Assembly: GCA_020638995.1 (NCBI GenBank)
Contig: JACKHM010000004.1
Span: forward strand, 124,001 to 188,000
Origin: Planctomycetaceae bacterium
GTDB taxonomy: Bacteria; Planctomycetota; Planctomycetia; Pirellulales; Pirellulaceae
Direction of reading: 5' to 3'
DNA length: 64,000 nucleotides
A program made the translations under genes and the position numbers. The notes under the pieces were generated by a model that saw only the letters and a list, made by a program, of their open reading frames with translations, was not told the DNA's origin and did not search any database. The stretch's first letter is position 1; every line of letters starts with the position of its first letter. Shown piece after piece: positions 35,304 to 44,563 of the stretch.

Positions 35304-38300
35304 TTAGTCAGTCGAACGCCAAATGGGTTCAGGAGCGGGCTGTGTGGCGATTCGTTGCTTCGATCCGTTCGAACGTATTATCCATGCGTTGTTGCCGACA
35401 CCGATGAGACTGCCTCGCATAGTCGCGGCTTCGTACCTCATCGAGTCGGCGTGGATCTCCGAGACTCCCTCCCGCGGCATGAAGCGATCTCCTGCCGTCT
35501 TCCAGATGACATTGCCTTTGAAAAGGAATACAGCCTTAGACCAATCGGTCGCGCCCGGTTTCCAGCCCCGGACCACAAGGGCGTCTGCTTCGCCAATGTG
35601 CGTCAGACCACGCGCCGTGATAATCAGGCGACTGCGCCCTTCGATCAAAATTTCAGGTGTGTTACCCTGCATCTGGCTCCGCACTTGAAGCTGTTCGGCA
35701 CCTGCTGACTCGATTTGAATCTCGCCGAAATTCCGATCGTCGATGATGGTGGAATTTACTTTGTCGTTGGTTGTCGCCGCGAGTTCTCTCGTTGGACGGC
35801 TCGTGTCGCCCAGGCATTGGACTTGGCCATTGGCTGTGGCAACGATCAATCGCCGAGACGTCGGCACCACAGAACCGACGATCGAGTCGCCCAGTTCGTA
35901 CACGAACCGTTCCTGGCCCGTCGCGATATCGATGACGTACAACCGACCATCCGTTGCTCCGATCACGGCGTGACAATCCACGATGACCGGCGACGAGTCG
36001 AATTTGGACTTCGCCGAAAACTGCCACCGAATTTTGCCCGTCCCGGTGTTCACGCCCAGCAACGCCTTGCCTCGGCTGGCAAAGACGACCGTATCATTCG
36101 CGACGGCTACGGCTCGGCGAATGCCGCTGCTGATTGATGGATGTTTGAAACGCCACCTCTGCTTCCCGGTCGCAAGCTCGATGCAGAATAGCTCACCATC
36201 TTCGGTTCCAACGTATGCGCACCCCTCATGGATCGCCGGAGTTGCCCCAGTGGGACTGTTGATCTCAAGCGACTGCCGTGTTTCGCCAGTGGCTGGGTCG
36301 AGTACCAGCAACTTCTGATCGCAACCGGCGAAGACCAGGCGTTCACCGTCGACGGTCGCTGCGCTCTGCAGTTGGGAAGCGATCTTGGATTTCCAAATCA
36401 GTTTGCTCGTCTTCGTGTCGAACGCGAACACCGTCCCGCCTTCAGTGGGGACGATAGTCAATCCATCGGCGACCTTGGCCGAGGCAACAATTGGCTCCCC
36501 AATATCGAACGAACGCAAGACCCTGCCGCTGTGGGCATCGATCCAACGAACTCGACCGTTCAAATCACCGATGATCAGAGTTTCGTCTGCGAGCAATGGC
36601 GAAGCGGCGAAGCCCGAGTCGCTCTTAAGGACCCATTTCGCTTTACCCGTGTCAACATTGATCGCGTACAGCGAATCTACTAGATCACCGATGTAAGCAA
36701 CGCTGCCAGAGACGACCGGCGATGAACCGAACTCGGCGCCTGTCCGATAGGTCCACAAAGAACCGATCTTCGACGGCAAGATATCTCGCGATACCGCCGT
36801 ATTGGCGGCATCGCCGCGATGACTTGGCCAGTTCGAGCGAGAAAAGGCTGACGCTTCCTTCGATCTTGAAGTGGGCGTTTGCAGCGCGAACAGAGTGCCT
36901 TGCGACGGAATGTATAGCGTGCCGTGCGCGGCCATGATTGTCGTGTATACCGAGTTCCCGACGTTGACCTCGGCGAGTAACCTCAGCTCGCGTGACAGCT
37001 CGAATACCGCGACATCACCGTCCTCGTCGCCGATGTAAATTCTTCCATCAGCAACCAGCGGAGTGCCCCAGATCGTCGCAAGCATATCATAGGTCCACTG
37101 CGGAGCACCTGTTTTCGCGTCGAGACAATGAACAATGCCGCTGTAGTCAGGAACGATGGCCAGCCCGTCGTGGACGACAACCGAGCTGAAGCTGCGATGC
37201 ATCGATTCGTCAAATGCGATCTTGCCATCGCCATCACGGTCCGTTTCGTGATAGTGCCAGACGACACCGGAGTTTGGATTCGGTCGGACGATGTCACCTT
37301 CCTCGATGTTGGCGGCCTGAGTTCGCTGGTGCGGAACCGGTGTCGAGGGATCATCCTTGCGAAAGACGAGTTCGGCGCTGATGTCTCCGCGCTGGGTCGC
37401 GTCGATACACCAGGCGCGCCCCTTGCCCTCGCCATGTTCTGGATCCTGGCCAACGACCATAAATACCTTGTCATCGTGAATCACAGGAATCGCAATGGTG
37501 TTGTTTCGCGTTCCGCGGCCACCCAGAATCCACTCGGAGGTTTTCGGATTACAGTCAAACTTCCAGAGGAGTTCCGACTTGCCCTGCTTGATAGCGTTCA
37601 CATCAAAGCTGTAAAGCCAACCGTCGCCGCCCGCGAAAAGTGCTTGGCCGACGCCTCCAATCACACCATACGCGGGCGAAGACCATTGACCGTGCAGCAG
37701 GTTTCCGGTTGGTGATGCATCGCGCCAAACGACCTTTCCCGTTTTCTTATGCACTGCGATGAAGCTAGGTGCGGGATCGGGCTGGTTCAAATGACTCTCG
37801 TCGAGCCCATGCGACGTGCCCACCAACAGCAGGTCATCAACCGCAGTGATCGAACAGATTGCTTGATTGTGCTGTGAAACGCCAAGCGAGCTCATGAGGT
37901 CGAGTCGCCAAATTACGTCTGCTTCGCCGAGCGCTGCGGTCGGTTCATCTTGAACCAGTCCATCGTTCGTGTTGTCGTAGAATCCGTCGAGGTCGAGGCA
38001 GACCACTTCATTGCGATTGTTGACATACCACACGCGATCTTCTTCGATTAGGGAGGTCGAGCAAATGCCGATCTGTGGCCAATCGTGGACGCGACCTGTT
38101 GCCAGTTTCTCGTTTGCATGTTGCCAAAGAAATGCCCCCGTATCCGCATCGAAGCACACCAGGCAGCTCGCATCCGATCCTAGGGGAAATCGCTCGCCAT
38201 ACGACGCGCCGTTGTTTGTTCCGATCAAGACTTTGCCATGGGCCATGACAGGGCTGCTGTACACCGCCGTTCCGAGTTTGGCGGTCCATTTGACGTTCTC

Positions 38301-39605
38301 GCCGGTTTCGAGATTCCAAGTTGTCGGTAGATTTGTCTCGTTCGATACGTTATTTCGTTGCGGCCCTCCACCGTACTGTGGCCAGTCGCGAGTTGCACGA
38401 GAAACTTCCATTCCGTTGCGTTCTTCAGCCGTTCCCGTGGCCGCAAGGTTGAACACCAAGCCGCCTCCAGGTAACAGCAGCGCAGCCATCAGGCCTGCAA
38501 TGAACCAGCAGTGCCTTGGTGTGCGTGCGCTGGGCACATAGTTCGGCTGCATGATGTGTTCGAGCCTGCGGGCGGTGATGTCCACAGAACGAACGCCCGG
38601 TTGTCCGAACAAAGGCTTTAGCTGCCGCTTTGATCGCAAGACATCGAGCAGCGTTTGCGCATAGTCTCCCGGATCACATCTCAATCCGGCCACGGCTTCC
38701 TCGTCACAGCATCGTTCACGTTCACGAGTCAGTTCCCGGTTGGCCCACCAAATCAGCGGATGGAACCACCAAACGATTTGTGTGGCAAGTTGCAGCGTTG
38801 CGATGAACGTGTCGCCTCTTCGAAAGTGAATCAGTTCGTGGGCGAGAATTGGCTCCATTTGTCTTGCGTGCCTACCGCGTGTCAGCATCTCCGGCAACAA
38901 GATTGTAGGGCGAACCAGCCCGTATGCCGCTGGACCGAGCGGACCCTTGCTCAACAGCAACCGCACTCTGCGGCGAACGCCCAGGTGACGGGACAGCGAT
39001 TCTAACAAGTCCTGCAGTTCCGCATTCGCGAGGAGCCCGTGATGCCAAACCATCAAAGTACAGAGGAATTGCTTTGTCATCACGACGAATGTCGAGACAA
39101 CAACACCGCAAATCCACAGCATCGCGAGGCTTGCCGTCCATGATAGTGTTGGGCGTGCGGCCTGCGCCGGCGGAACCGACGGAGCCGGGACAGACGCTGA
39201 ATTGCGACGAGGATCGGCTTGCGGCAATTGCTGGGTGGCGTTCAGCTGTTCTCGCCCAGGCGTGATCACTTCGACCTGTGGAGGCGAATCTAAAGTCAAA
39301 GCGCTGGCCACTTTGTCCGGTTCGTAGGTTCCTTTCGTTGATGCTGCGCGGTCGAGAGTTGGGGGTGGCGAAGCCAACGCAACCTCATTTGTCTGGATTT
39401 GCATCCAGCTGAACAGTCCGGTGGGACTGCTCCACAACGGTGGCGTTAGACATTTCAAGATCACAAGCATCCACAGCAGGTACGCGAGATGTGGTCGCAC
39501 GCGACCGCATAACCTGACCACCAGCGCGACGATGAATGCGACGACAGTGACTTGCCACAACTGGGTCCAAGCGAGATCGATAACTTCGTTGATGTCATAG
39601 CTCAT
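35304..39605 (-). CDS. M56 (BlaR1-type) membrane peptidase fused to a PQQ-repeat beta-propeller
   Basis: A 1433-residue protein. Residues 1-385 are an M56 integral membrane peptidase: helices near 17-31 and 42-52, a periplasmic-type linker at 75-150, a helix at 158-180, the zinc motif HELIH at 256-260 in ILAHELIHFRRGD, ERERCCDEEAV (about 295-305) supplying the third ligand, and a last helix at about 367-388. From about 408 the protein continues as many PQQ-type propeller repeats (WPQYGGGPQRNN, then repeated G-x-VYSSPV and G-K-x-x-W units) and a final 150-residue beta-rich domain. In BlaR1 the matching C-terminal part is the ligand sensor, so the propeller may be the sensor here. The blaI-type gene lies directly upstream, overlapping by 4 bases. 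Confidence 0.88.
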   Translation of the reverse strand: MSYDINEVIDLAWTQLWQVTVVAFIVALVVRLCGRVRPHLAYLLWMLVILKCLTPPLWSSPTGLFSWMQIQTNEVALASPPPTLDRAASTKGTYEPDKVASALTLDSPPQVEVITPGREQLNATQQLPQADPRRNSASVPAPSVPPAQAARPTLSWTASLAMLWICGVVVSTFVVMTKQFLCTLMVWHHGLLANAELQDLLESLSRHLGVRRRVRLLLSKGPLGPAAYGLVRPTILLPEMLTRGRHARQMEPILAHELIHFRRGDTFIATLQLATQIVWWFHPLIWWANRELTRERERCCDEEAVAGLRCDPGDYAQTLLDVLRSKRQLKPLFGQPGVRSVDITARRLEHIMQPNYVPSARTPRHCWFIAGLMAALLLPGGGLVFNLAATGTAEERNGMEVSRATRDWPQYGGGPQRNNVSNETNLPTTWNLETGENVKWTAKLGTAVYSSPVMAHGKVLIGTNNGASYGERFPLGSDASCLVCFDADTGAFLWQHANEKLATGRVHDWPQIGICSTSLIEEDRVWYVNNRNEVVCLDLDGFYDNTNDGLVQDEPTAALGEADVIWRLDLMSSLGVSQHNQAICSITAVDDLLLVGTSHGLDESHLNQPDPAPSFIAVHKKTGKVVWRDASPTGNLLHGQWSSPAYGVIGGVGQALFAGGDGWLYSFDVNAIKQGKSELLWKFDCNPKTSEWILGGRGTRNNTIAIPVIHDDKVFMVVGQDPEHGEGKGRAWCIDATQRGDISAELVFRKDDPSTPVPHQRTQAANIEEGDIVRPNPNSGVVWHYHETDRDGDGKIAFDESMHRSFSSVVVHDGLAIVPDYSGIVHCLDAKTGAPQWTYDMLATIWGTPLVADGRIYIGDEDGDVAVFELSRELRLLAEVNVGNSVYTTIMAAHGTLYIPSQGTLFALQTPTSRSKEASAFSRSNWPSHRGDAANTAVSRDILPSKIGSLWTYRTGAEFGSSPVVSGSVAYIGDLVDSLYAINVDTGKAKWVLKSDSGFAASPLLADETLIIGDLNGRVRWIDAHSGRVLRSFDIGEPIVASAKVADGLTIVPTEGGTVFAFDTKTSKLIWKSKIASQLQSAATVDGERLVFAGCDQKLLVLDPATGETRQSLEINSPTGATPAIHEGCAYVGTEDGELFCIELATGKQRWRFKHPSISSGIRRAVAVANDTVVFASRGKALLGVNTGTGKIRWQFSAKSKFDSSPVIVDCHAVIGATDGRLYVIDIATGQERFVYELGDSIVGSVVPTSRRLIVATANGQVQCLGDTSRPTRELAATTNDKVNSTIIDDRNFGEIQIESAGAEQLQVRSQMQGNTPEILIEGRSRLIITARGLTHIGEADALVVRGWKPGATDWSKAVFLFKGNVIWKTAGDRFMPREGVSEIHADSMRYEAATMRGSLIGVGNNAWIIRSNGSKQRIATQPAPEPIWRSTD

Positions 39606-40015
39606 GACGAACGCCCTCGCTTTCTTTCGGCCTTCAACGCGTCAAGCGTTTGCTGAAGTTCGTCGATTTCGGCATCGGACAACCCGCGATCGCGGATCAA
39701 GTGTTGAAATAGCGGCAAGGCTTCGCCATCGAACAGGCGATTGATGAAGTCATCCATCGTCTCGCTGATGACGGTAGTGGGGCGAACGGCCGGGCGGTAA
39801 ACATTCGTTCGACCCTCGCGCCGCTTCGAGAGATATCCTTTGGCTTCGAGGCGCCGCAGATAAGTTTGAACCGTCCAGAAATCCAGCTCGCGATCTGGCG
39901 GCAAGGCGTCTAGTACTTGACGAACCGTTGCTTCACCCAGATCCCAGACAACTTTGGCAATTTCCAGCTCTGATTTCGGCAGCGCTCCGCGCTGTGAGTC
40001 CCTTTTGGGGGCCAT
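39602..40015 (-). CDS. BlaI/MecI/CopY-family transcriptional repressor
   Basis: A 137-residue repressor. The winged-helix N-terminal half shows LPKSELEIAKVVWDLGEATVRQVLDAL and FWTVQTYLRRLEAKGYLSKRREGRTNVY, which is the BlaI recognition region. The C-terminal third (FINRLFDGEALPLFQHLI) is the dimerisation part. Such repressors are cleaved or released by their partner M56 peptidase, encoded by the next gene with an ATGA overlap. ATG at 40015 is preferred over an in-frame TTG at 40027, because GGAGGT lies 4 bases upstream of the ATG. Two dyads over the promoter fit autoregulation. Confidence 0.95.
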   Translation of the reverse strand: MAPKRDSQRGALPKSELEIAKVVWDLGEATVRQVLDALPPDRELDFWTVQTYLRRLEAKGYLSKRREGRTNVYRPAVRPTTVISETMDDFINRLFDGEALPLFQHLIRDRGLSDAEIDELQQTLDALKAERKRGRSS

Positions 40016-40029
40016 AGATACCTCCAATG

Positions 40030-40074
40030 ACGTTCATTTGAACGTGATAATAACGTACAAATGAACGTAGTCAA
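40030..40074 (-). promoter_or_regulatory. blaI promoter with two overlapping operator dyads
   Basis: On the minus strand TTGACT (40074-40069) and TATTAT (40052-40047) form a sigma-70-type promoter with 5 of 6 matches each and a 16-bp spacer. A dyad ACGTACA-AA-TGAACGT (40053-40068) fills exactly that spacer, and a perfect 7-bp dyad ACGTTCA-TT-TGAACGT (40030-40045) lies directly downstream of the -10 element, over the start site. Dyad centres are 23 bp apart, about two helical turns. This is the expected arrangement for a repressor that binds as dimers on the same DNA face. Confidence 0.8.
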
Positions 40075-40146
40075 GAGAATTCTCTGCAAAGTTCGGGCCC
40101 CGGATTATGACGTTGTCGATTCTGATGTTCTCGAAAGAGCGGTGAT

Positions 40147-41595
40147 GTGAATAATCGACCAATCATGAAATCCAAACAACGAATCGAGTTCGGTGACTTC
40201 CAGACACCAAGCGACTTGGCCGCGGAAGTGTGCTCTCTACTGAAGTCGATGCGGATTTCCCCAAAGTCGATTATTGAGCCAACCTGTGGAGTAGGCCGGT
40301 TCCTGGAAGCCGCGTTGAACACGTTTCCAAACTTCGAGTACGCCTCGGGTATGGAGATCAACGGGTTACATCTTCGAGAGGCGAGGCAACGGATCGGCTC
40401 TCGCGATTCGCGGGTGCGATTTCACCGAGCAGATTTCTTCCAGACGAATTGGGATAAGGTTCTCAATTCCCTTCCAGAGCCAATTCTTGTCGTGGGCAAC
40501 CCTCCCTGGGTTTGTAATTCCGAGTTGGGAGCAATTCGCGGGACGAACCTTCCTGAGAAGTCAAACACTATCGGATCGCGCGGTATCGAGGCGCTTACAG
40601 GTAGAAGCAACTTTGATGTTTCGGAGTGGATGATGTCACGCTTGTTTAGCGGACTTCGCGGCAGGAAAGCCACATTCGCAATGCTGTGTAAAACGAGCGT
40701 AGCTCGCAAGGTCTTGGCGCAGGCGTGGGGGGACGAACTGCCGCTGGAACGCGCGACAATGCATCGGATTGACTCGCAAGCGACATTTGGCGTGGCAGTC
40801 GATGCGTGTTTGTTGACCGCTGAGTTCGGTCCAACTTCGGAACCACAAGTGTGCCATGTCTTCGAACGCCTCGAATCAAAGATGAGCCATTCGTCTTTTG
40901 GTTGGCGCGACAAACGGCTGGTTGCGGATGTAACGACGTATGACAAATTGAAGTCCGGACTCACGGGCTCGCGGATTCCTTGGCGGAGTGGTATCAAACA
41001 TGATTGCGCGAAGATCATGGAACTTAGACCCGATGGAACCGCATTCCGGAACGGGTTAGGAGAACGCGTCGAACTGGAGACTGACTATCTCTACCCGATG
41101 CTGAAAAGTTCCGAGATCGCTTCGAGCGGAGACGCGACACCGAAGCGTTGGATGCTCGTACCGCAACGGTCTGTCGGGGAAGATACTTCGGCGATCCAAC
41201 AGCTTGCACCGAAAACGTGGCGATATCTACAAAGTAATCGAACGAGGTTGGACGGTCGTAGAAGCTCCATCTATCGGGGACGACCGCCTTTCTCGATCTT
41301 TGGCGTAGGACCTTATACATTTTTCCCTTGGAAAGTTGCAATTTCCGGACTGTACAAGGAACTCTGCTTCACGCTTCTTGGGCCACACGAGGGCAAACCG
41401 ATCGTGCTCGACGATACGTGTTACGCTTTGTCGTTTGAATCTCAGGTGGATGCCGTTGAGCACCTCCGCCTTCTGGAAAGTAACGTCAGCAAGCTCGCCA
41501 TCAATTCGTTGGTCTTCTGGGATACAAAGCGGCCAATCACGGCGAGTGTCTTGAATCTTGTTGATGCGAAGCGACTGGCCGGTACGGAAAGCTAA
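40147..41595 (+). CDS. N6-adenine DNA methyltransferase, no restriction partner seen
   Basis: A 482-residue SAM-dependent methyltransferase of the type II/Eco57I-TaqI-like group. The SAM-binding motif is IIEPTCGVGRFLEAAL (about 43-58), motif IV is ILVVGNPPWVC (about 111-121, NPPW), typical of N6-adenine enzymes. The C-terminal part (GPYTFFPWKVAISG, ALSFESQVDAVEHL) resembles the target recognition region of such enzymes. GTG at 40147 and ATG at 40165 are alternative starts. The gene is divergent from blaI, and no endonuclease gene lies beside it, so it may be a solitary methyltransferase; a partner outside the window cannot be excluded, but the flanking genes are unrelated. Confidence 0.85.
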   Translation: MNNRPIMKSKQRIEFGDFQTPSDLAAEVCSLLKSMRISPKSIIEPTCGVGRFLEAALNTFPNFEYASGMEINGLHLREARQRIGSRDSRVRFHRADFFQTNWDKVLNSLPEPILVVGNPPWVCNSELGAIRGTNLPEKSNTIGSRGIEALTGRSNFDVSEWMMSRLFSGLRGRKATFAMLCKTSVARKVLAQAWGDELPLERATMHRIDSQATFGVAVDACLLTAEFGPTSEPQVCHVFERLESKMSHSSFGWRDKRLVADVTTYDKLKSGLTGSRIPWRSGIKHDCAKIMELRPDGTAFRNGLGERVELETDYLYPMLKSSEIASSGDATPKRWMLVPQRSVGEDTSAIQQLAPKTWRYLQSNRTRLDGRRSSIYRGRPPFSIFGVGPYTFFPWKVAISGLYKELCFTLLGPHEGKPIVLDDTCYALSFESQVDAVEHLRLLESNVSKLAINSLVFWDTKRPITASVLNLVDAKRLAGTES

Positions 41596-41645
41596 TCGAG
41601 TGTCTCATAGCAGTCCGAGCTAACATGAATGCTGTACCGGCCAGG

Positions 41646-42917
41646 TCATTTGCCGCAGGTCTCGGCAATCCGGAGGGCGTTGTCCTGGCGGACGAGGTCG
41701 ACCACGGCGTGAGCACTTGCGACGGCGTCCTCATGGAAGCCGTTCCCCCAATAGGCGCCACAGAAATACGTTCTTCTGACTCCATTGATTTGGGAACGCG
41801 ATCTCTGAGCGAGATACGAGCGGCGATCCAGGACGACACGTTGATAATCGAACGTCTGCAAGAGGTGCTCCGGCGAAACGCTGGGTGAATTGAATGTTAG
41901 AAGCAGCGGCTCCGGTAAAGTGAGACCATTCAGCCGACTCAAGTTATAGGTGAACGCCACGGTGCGGGTTCCAGCATCAGTCAACCGATAGTTCCAGGAG
42001 CCCCAAAGACTTGCATCGGTGGGCAGGAGGGCGCGATCTGTGTGAAGAACCCCTACGCGAGCACGGTATTGAAACGCTCCCAGAATTCGTCGTTCTGGTC
42101 TTGTTGGGTCTGCCAACAGGCTTAGTGCTTGATCGGCGTGAGTCCCCAGGACCACCGCATCAAATCGTTGCGATGGCCGATCTTGAAACTTGATCAAGAC
42201 GTGATCCGGTGCGCGAGAAATGGCGACGACACAGTGGTTGCGATGAACAAAGCCTTCGATCGGCGCCGTTAACTTGCTCATGTACGCGCGGGCGCCACCA
42301 ATTACTGTCTTCCATCCCGTGGGTTCTGTGAGCTGTAGCAGCCCATGAGTGTTGAGAAATGCGAATGCGTAAGGGAGTGGCAGCTGAAGGATCTCTTCGC
42401 GCGTCATCTGCGACACCCCGGCGAGCATCGGTACCAAATACAAGTCGACGAACGCGGGGCTGTATCGTTTGAGCGAGATAAAATCTTCCAGCGAAAACTC
42501 GACGTTTTCCACGGCCGAAAAATGTTTCGCATGGCGAGCGAATCGCAATAGATCTCGAAATGTTGCATAGAATGCGGGGCTGGTGAAGTTCCGGCCACTA
42601 CGCAGGAGGTCTCGCAGCGTCGTTCCGCGAAATAGCAAATTCGGCTTATCAGATTGAATCGTCAGCGATACATCAGCGTCGCGTGTGGCGACTCCCAATT
42701 CCCGGAGAAGCGAGCCGAAACGAGGGTATCGGCATTCGTTAAAGATCAGAAAACCTGTATCGACAGGAACGACTTGGTTGCCGATCTGGATTTCGGAGGT
42801 ACGAGCATCACCTCCCACGCGACTAGCTGCTTCAAACACAGCTACCTCGTGCTCGGCGCATAACTCGCGCGCAGCAACGATCCCGCTAATTCCAGCGCCA
42901 ATGATCGCAACTCTCAT
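41646..42917 (-). CDS. FAD-dependent amine-oxidase-like oxidoreductase
   Basis: A 423-residue soluble flavoprotein. The FAD-binding GxGxxG motif is at the N-terminus (AIIGAGISGIVAAREL), with a second motif SRVGGDARTSE. The C-terminal FAD-binding region is YFCGAYWGNGFHEDAVASAHAVV. It resembles the NAD/FAD-dependent proteins that often sit next to cyclopropane-fatty-acid genes in other bacteria; no such neighbours are present here, so the substrate is open. A GAGGGTG site lies 11 bases upstream of the ATG. Confidence 0.85.
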   Translation of the reverse strand: MRVAIIGAGISGIVAARELCAEHEVAVFEAASRVGGDARTSEIQIGNQVVPVDTGFLIFNECRYPRFGSLLRELGVATRDADVSLTIQSDKPNLLFRGTTLRDLLRSGRNFTSPAFYATFRDLLRFARHAKHFSAVENVEFSLEDFISLKRYSPAFVDLYLVPMLAGVSQMTREEILQLPLPYAFAFLNTHGLLQLTEPTGWKTVIGGARAYMSKLTAPIEGFVHRNHCVVAISRAPDHVLIKFQDRPSQRFDAVVLGTHADQALSLLADPTRPERRILGAFQYRARVGVLHTDRALLPTDASLWGSWNYRLTDAGTRTVAFTYNLSRLNGLTLPEPLLLTFNSPSVSPEHLLQTFDYQRVVLDRRSYLAQRSRSQINGVRRTYFCGAYWGNGFHEDAVASAHAVVDLVRQDNALRIAETCGK

Positions 42918-43218
42918 GCTGTAGTCACACCCTCAAGTGCCGAAACCCGACGTCCTGGCGGCCTTGTAATCCGTCCAACCGCTACAACACGCCTCCCCGA
43001 TGGAGCCGCGTACCGTGAGACGGCTCGCCATGTAAGCGTAGCATGTTGTTTGAGTATTAGCTGAAGTTGTCTAGTGTCCGCTGGGCGTGAACCCTATTTC
43101 CTGCTGTCCATGTGCAAATTCCACAGGGCAACGCGCGCGAAAGGAAGGCGATTCCGTTTCGTCGCAGAATTCGGATCTTGAGTTAGAAACTTAGGCGCAT
43201 CCGTTAGGCGTTTTGCCG
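42918..43218. other. Intergenic region
   Basis: About 300 bases between two minus-strand genes. No gene with a convincing composition, and no hairpin or promoter that I can identify with confidence. Confidence 0.4.
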
Positions 43219-44334
43219 CTATGAGATATGAGCACCTGTTGTTTCGACATAAACGGCATACAGCGATTGGCTGCCGGTCATGAATAGCCGGTTCCTTTTC
43301 GTGCCGCCAAAGCATACGTTGCTACAGATTTCTGGTAGATAGATTTGTCCGATGCGTGTTCCGTCGGGTGCAAAGACATGCACACCATCGTAGCCATCAC
43401 CAACCCAGCCCGCACTTGCCCAGATGTTCCCATCGACATCACAACGAATCCCGTCGGCAAACCCAGCGACTTTCTCGCCGTTCAACTCGATCTCCATGGA
43501 CGCGAACTCACGGTCGTTAGCAAGCGTTGTTTCTTCGACGACATCCCACACCTTAATATTCTTCGGTGCCTCTTCACCGTAATGCGACGCGCCAGTATCC
43601 GCGACATACAGCTTTTTGTAATCGGGCGAGAAGCAGAGGCCATTCGGCTTGAAGATTTGATCGGCAACTTGGTGTAGCTTCCCTGACTTACTATCGATGC
43701 GATAAATCGCTTCCTTTTGGAATGGTTGCACCGATCCAGTGTTGGCTCGGTTTCCTTCGTAATTCATCAAGCCGCCATAGCCTGGGTCCGTGAACCAGAT
43801 GTCGCCGTTGGGGTGGACGACGGCATCGTTTGGCGCGTTCAATGATTTGCCGCCATAGCTCTCGGCCAGTACAGTTTGCGAACCGTTGTGTTCATATCGT
43901 ACGACCTTTCGAGGACCATGCTGGCACGAGATCTGACGACCTTGATAGTCGAAAGTATTGCCGTTGCTATTGCCTGAGGGATGACGGAATATGCTGACGT
44001 GTCCGTCTTCTTCAAGCCAACGCAGTTGAACATTGTTCGGAATATCGCTCCACAGCAGGTAGCGTCCGACTCCATTCCACGCCGGCCCCTCGGCCCACAG
44101 CATGTCCTTGCTGTGATAGAGCCGCTGGATCGGGCTATTACCGAGTTTATATTTCGCAAAGCGTTCGTCGATGACGACGACATCAGGTTCCGGGTAACGG
44201 ACTGGCGCGGCGTCGGGACCATAGTCTCGACCAAACACAGTCGAGGCGGCTGCCGCAGCAGCGACCGTCATAAACGCGCGGCGTCCCACTTCGGGAACAT
44301 CTGAATCGCAAAGCCGGCTGGAATCTTTTGTCAT
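43219..44334 (-). CDS. Exported SMP-30/gluconolactonase-like protein
   Basis: A 371-residue six-bladed propeller of the SMP-30/gluconolactonase type. The N-terminus carries a Tat-like signal (GRRAFMTVAAAAAASTVFG), so it is exported folded. Family features are WAEGPAWNGVGRYLLWSD (about 80-97, metal Glu in AEGP), LNAPNDAVVHPNGDIWFTDPGYG (about 165-187, Asn/Asp ligands) and KPNGLCFSPDYKKLYVADTG (about 220-240). It is probably a lactonase for a sugar lactone; the substrate is unknown. A GGAG site lies 10-13 bases upstream. Confidence 0.88.
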   Translation of the reverse strand: MTKDSSRLCDSDVPEVGRRAFMTVAAAAAASTVFGRDYGPDAAPVRYPEPDVVVIDERFAKYKLGNSPIQRLYHSKDMLWAEGPAWNGVGRYLLWSDIPNNVQLRWLEEDGHVSIFRHPSGNSNGNTFDYQGRQISCQHGPRKVVRYEHNGSQTVLAESYGGKSLNAPNDAVVHPNGDIWFTDPGYGGLMNYEGNRANTGSVQPFQKEAIYRIDSKSGKLHQVADQIFKPNGLCFSPDYKKLYVADTGASHYGEEAPKNIKVWDVVEETTLANDREFASMEIELNGEKVAGFADGIRCDVDGNIWASAGWVGDGYDGVHVFAPDGTRIGQIYLPEICSNVCFGGTKRNRLFMTGSQSLYAVYVETTGAHIS

Positions 44335-44563
44335 GGGTTTGTATCTCCGTTCTCAATTGAGTAACTCAAGTGTGCATTCGAGGTGGCACCCACTATTGCT
44401 GGTGAAGCCGCAACTTGCAAGCTTTCAGGACGATGCGGAGGTCATGCGTCATGCGATCATCGTACGGCGTGTCCGCATCGAGGGCGATTTCTGCGCGTTC
44501 CCCACGACCGCCGATCAAGCTGGACGGCTCGCAGGTCGATAATGAGAAGTGGAGGACTGGACG

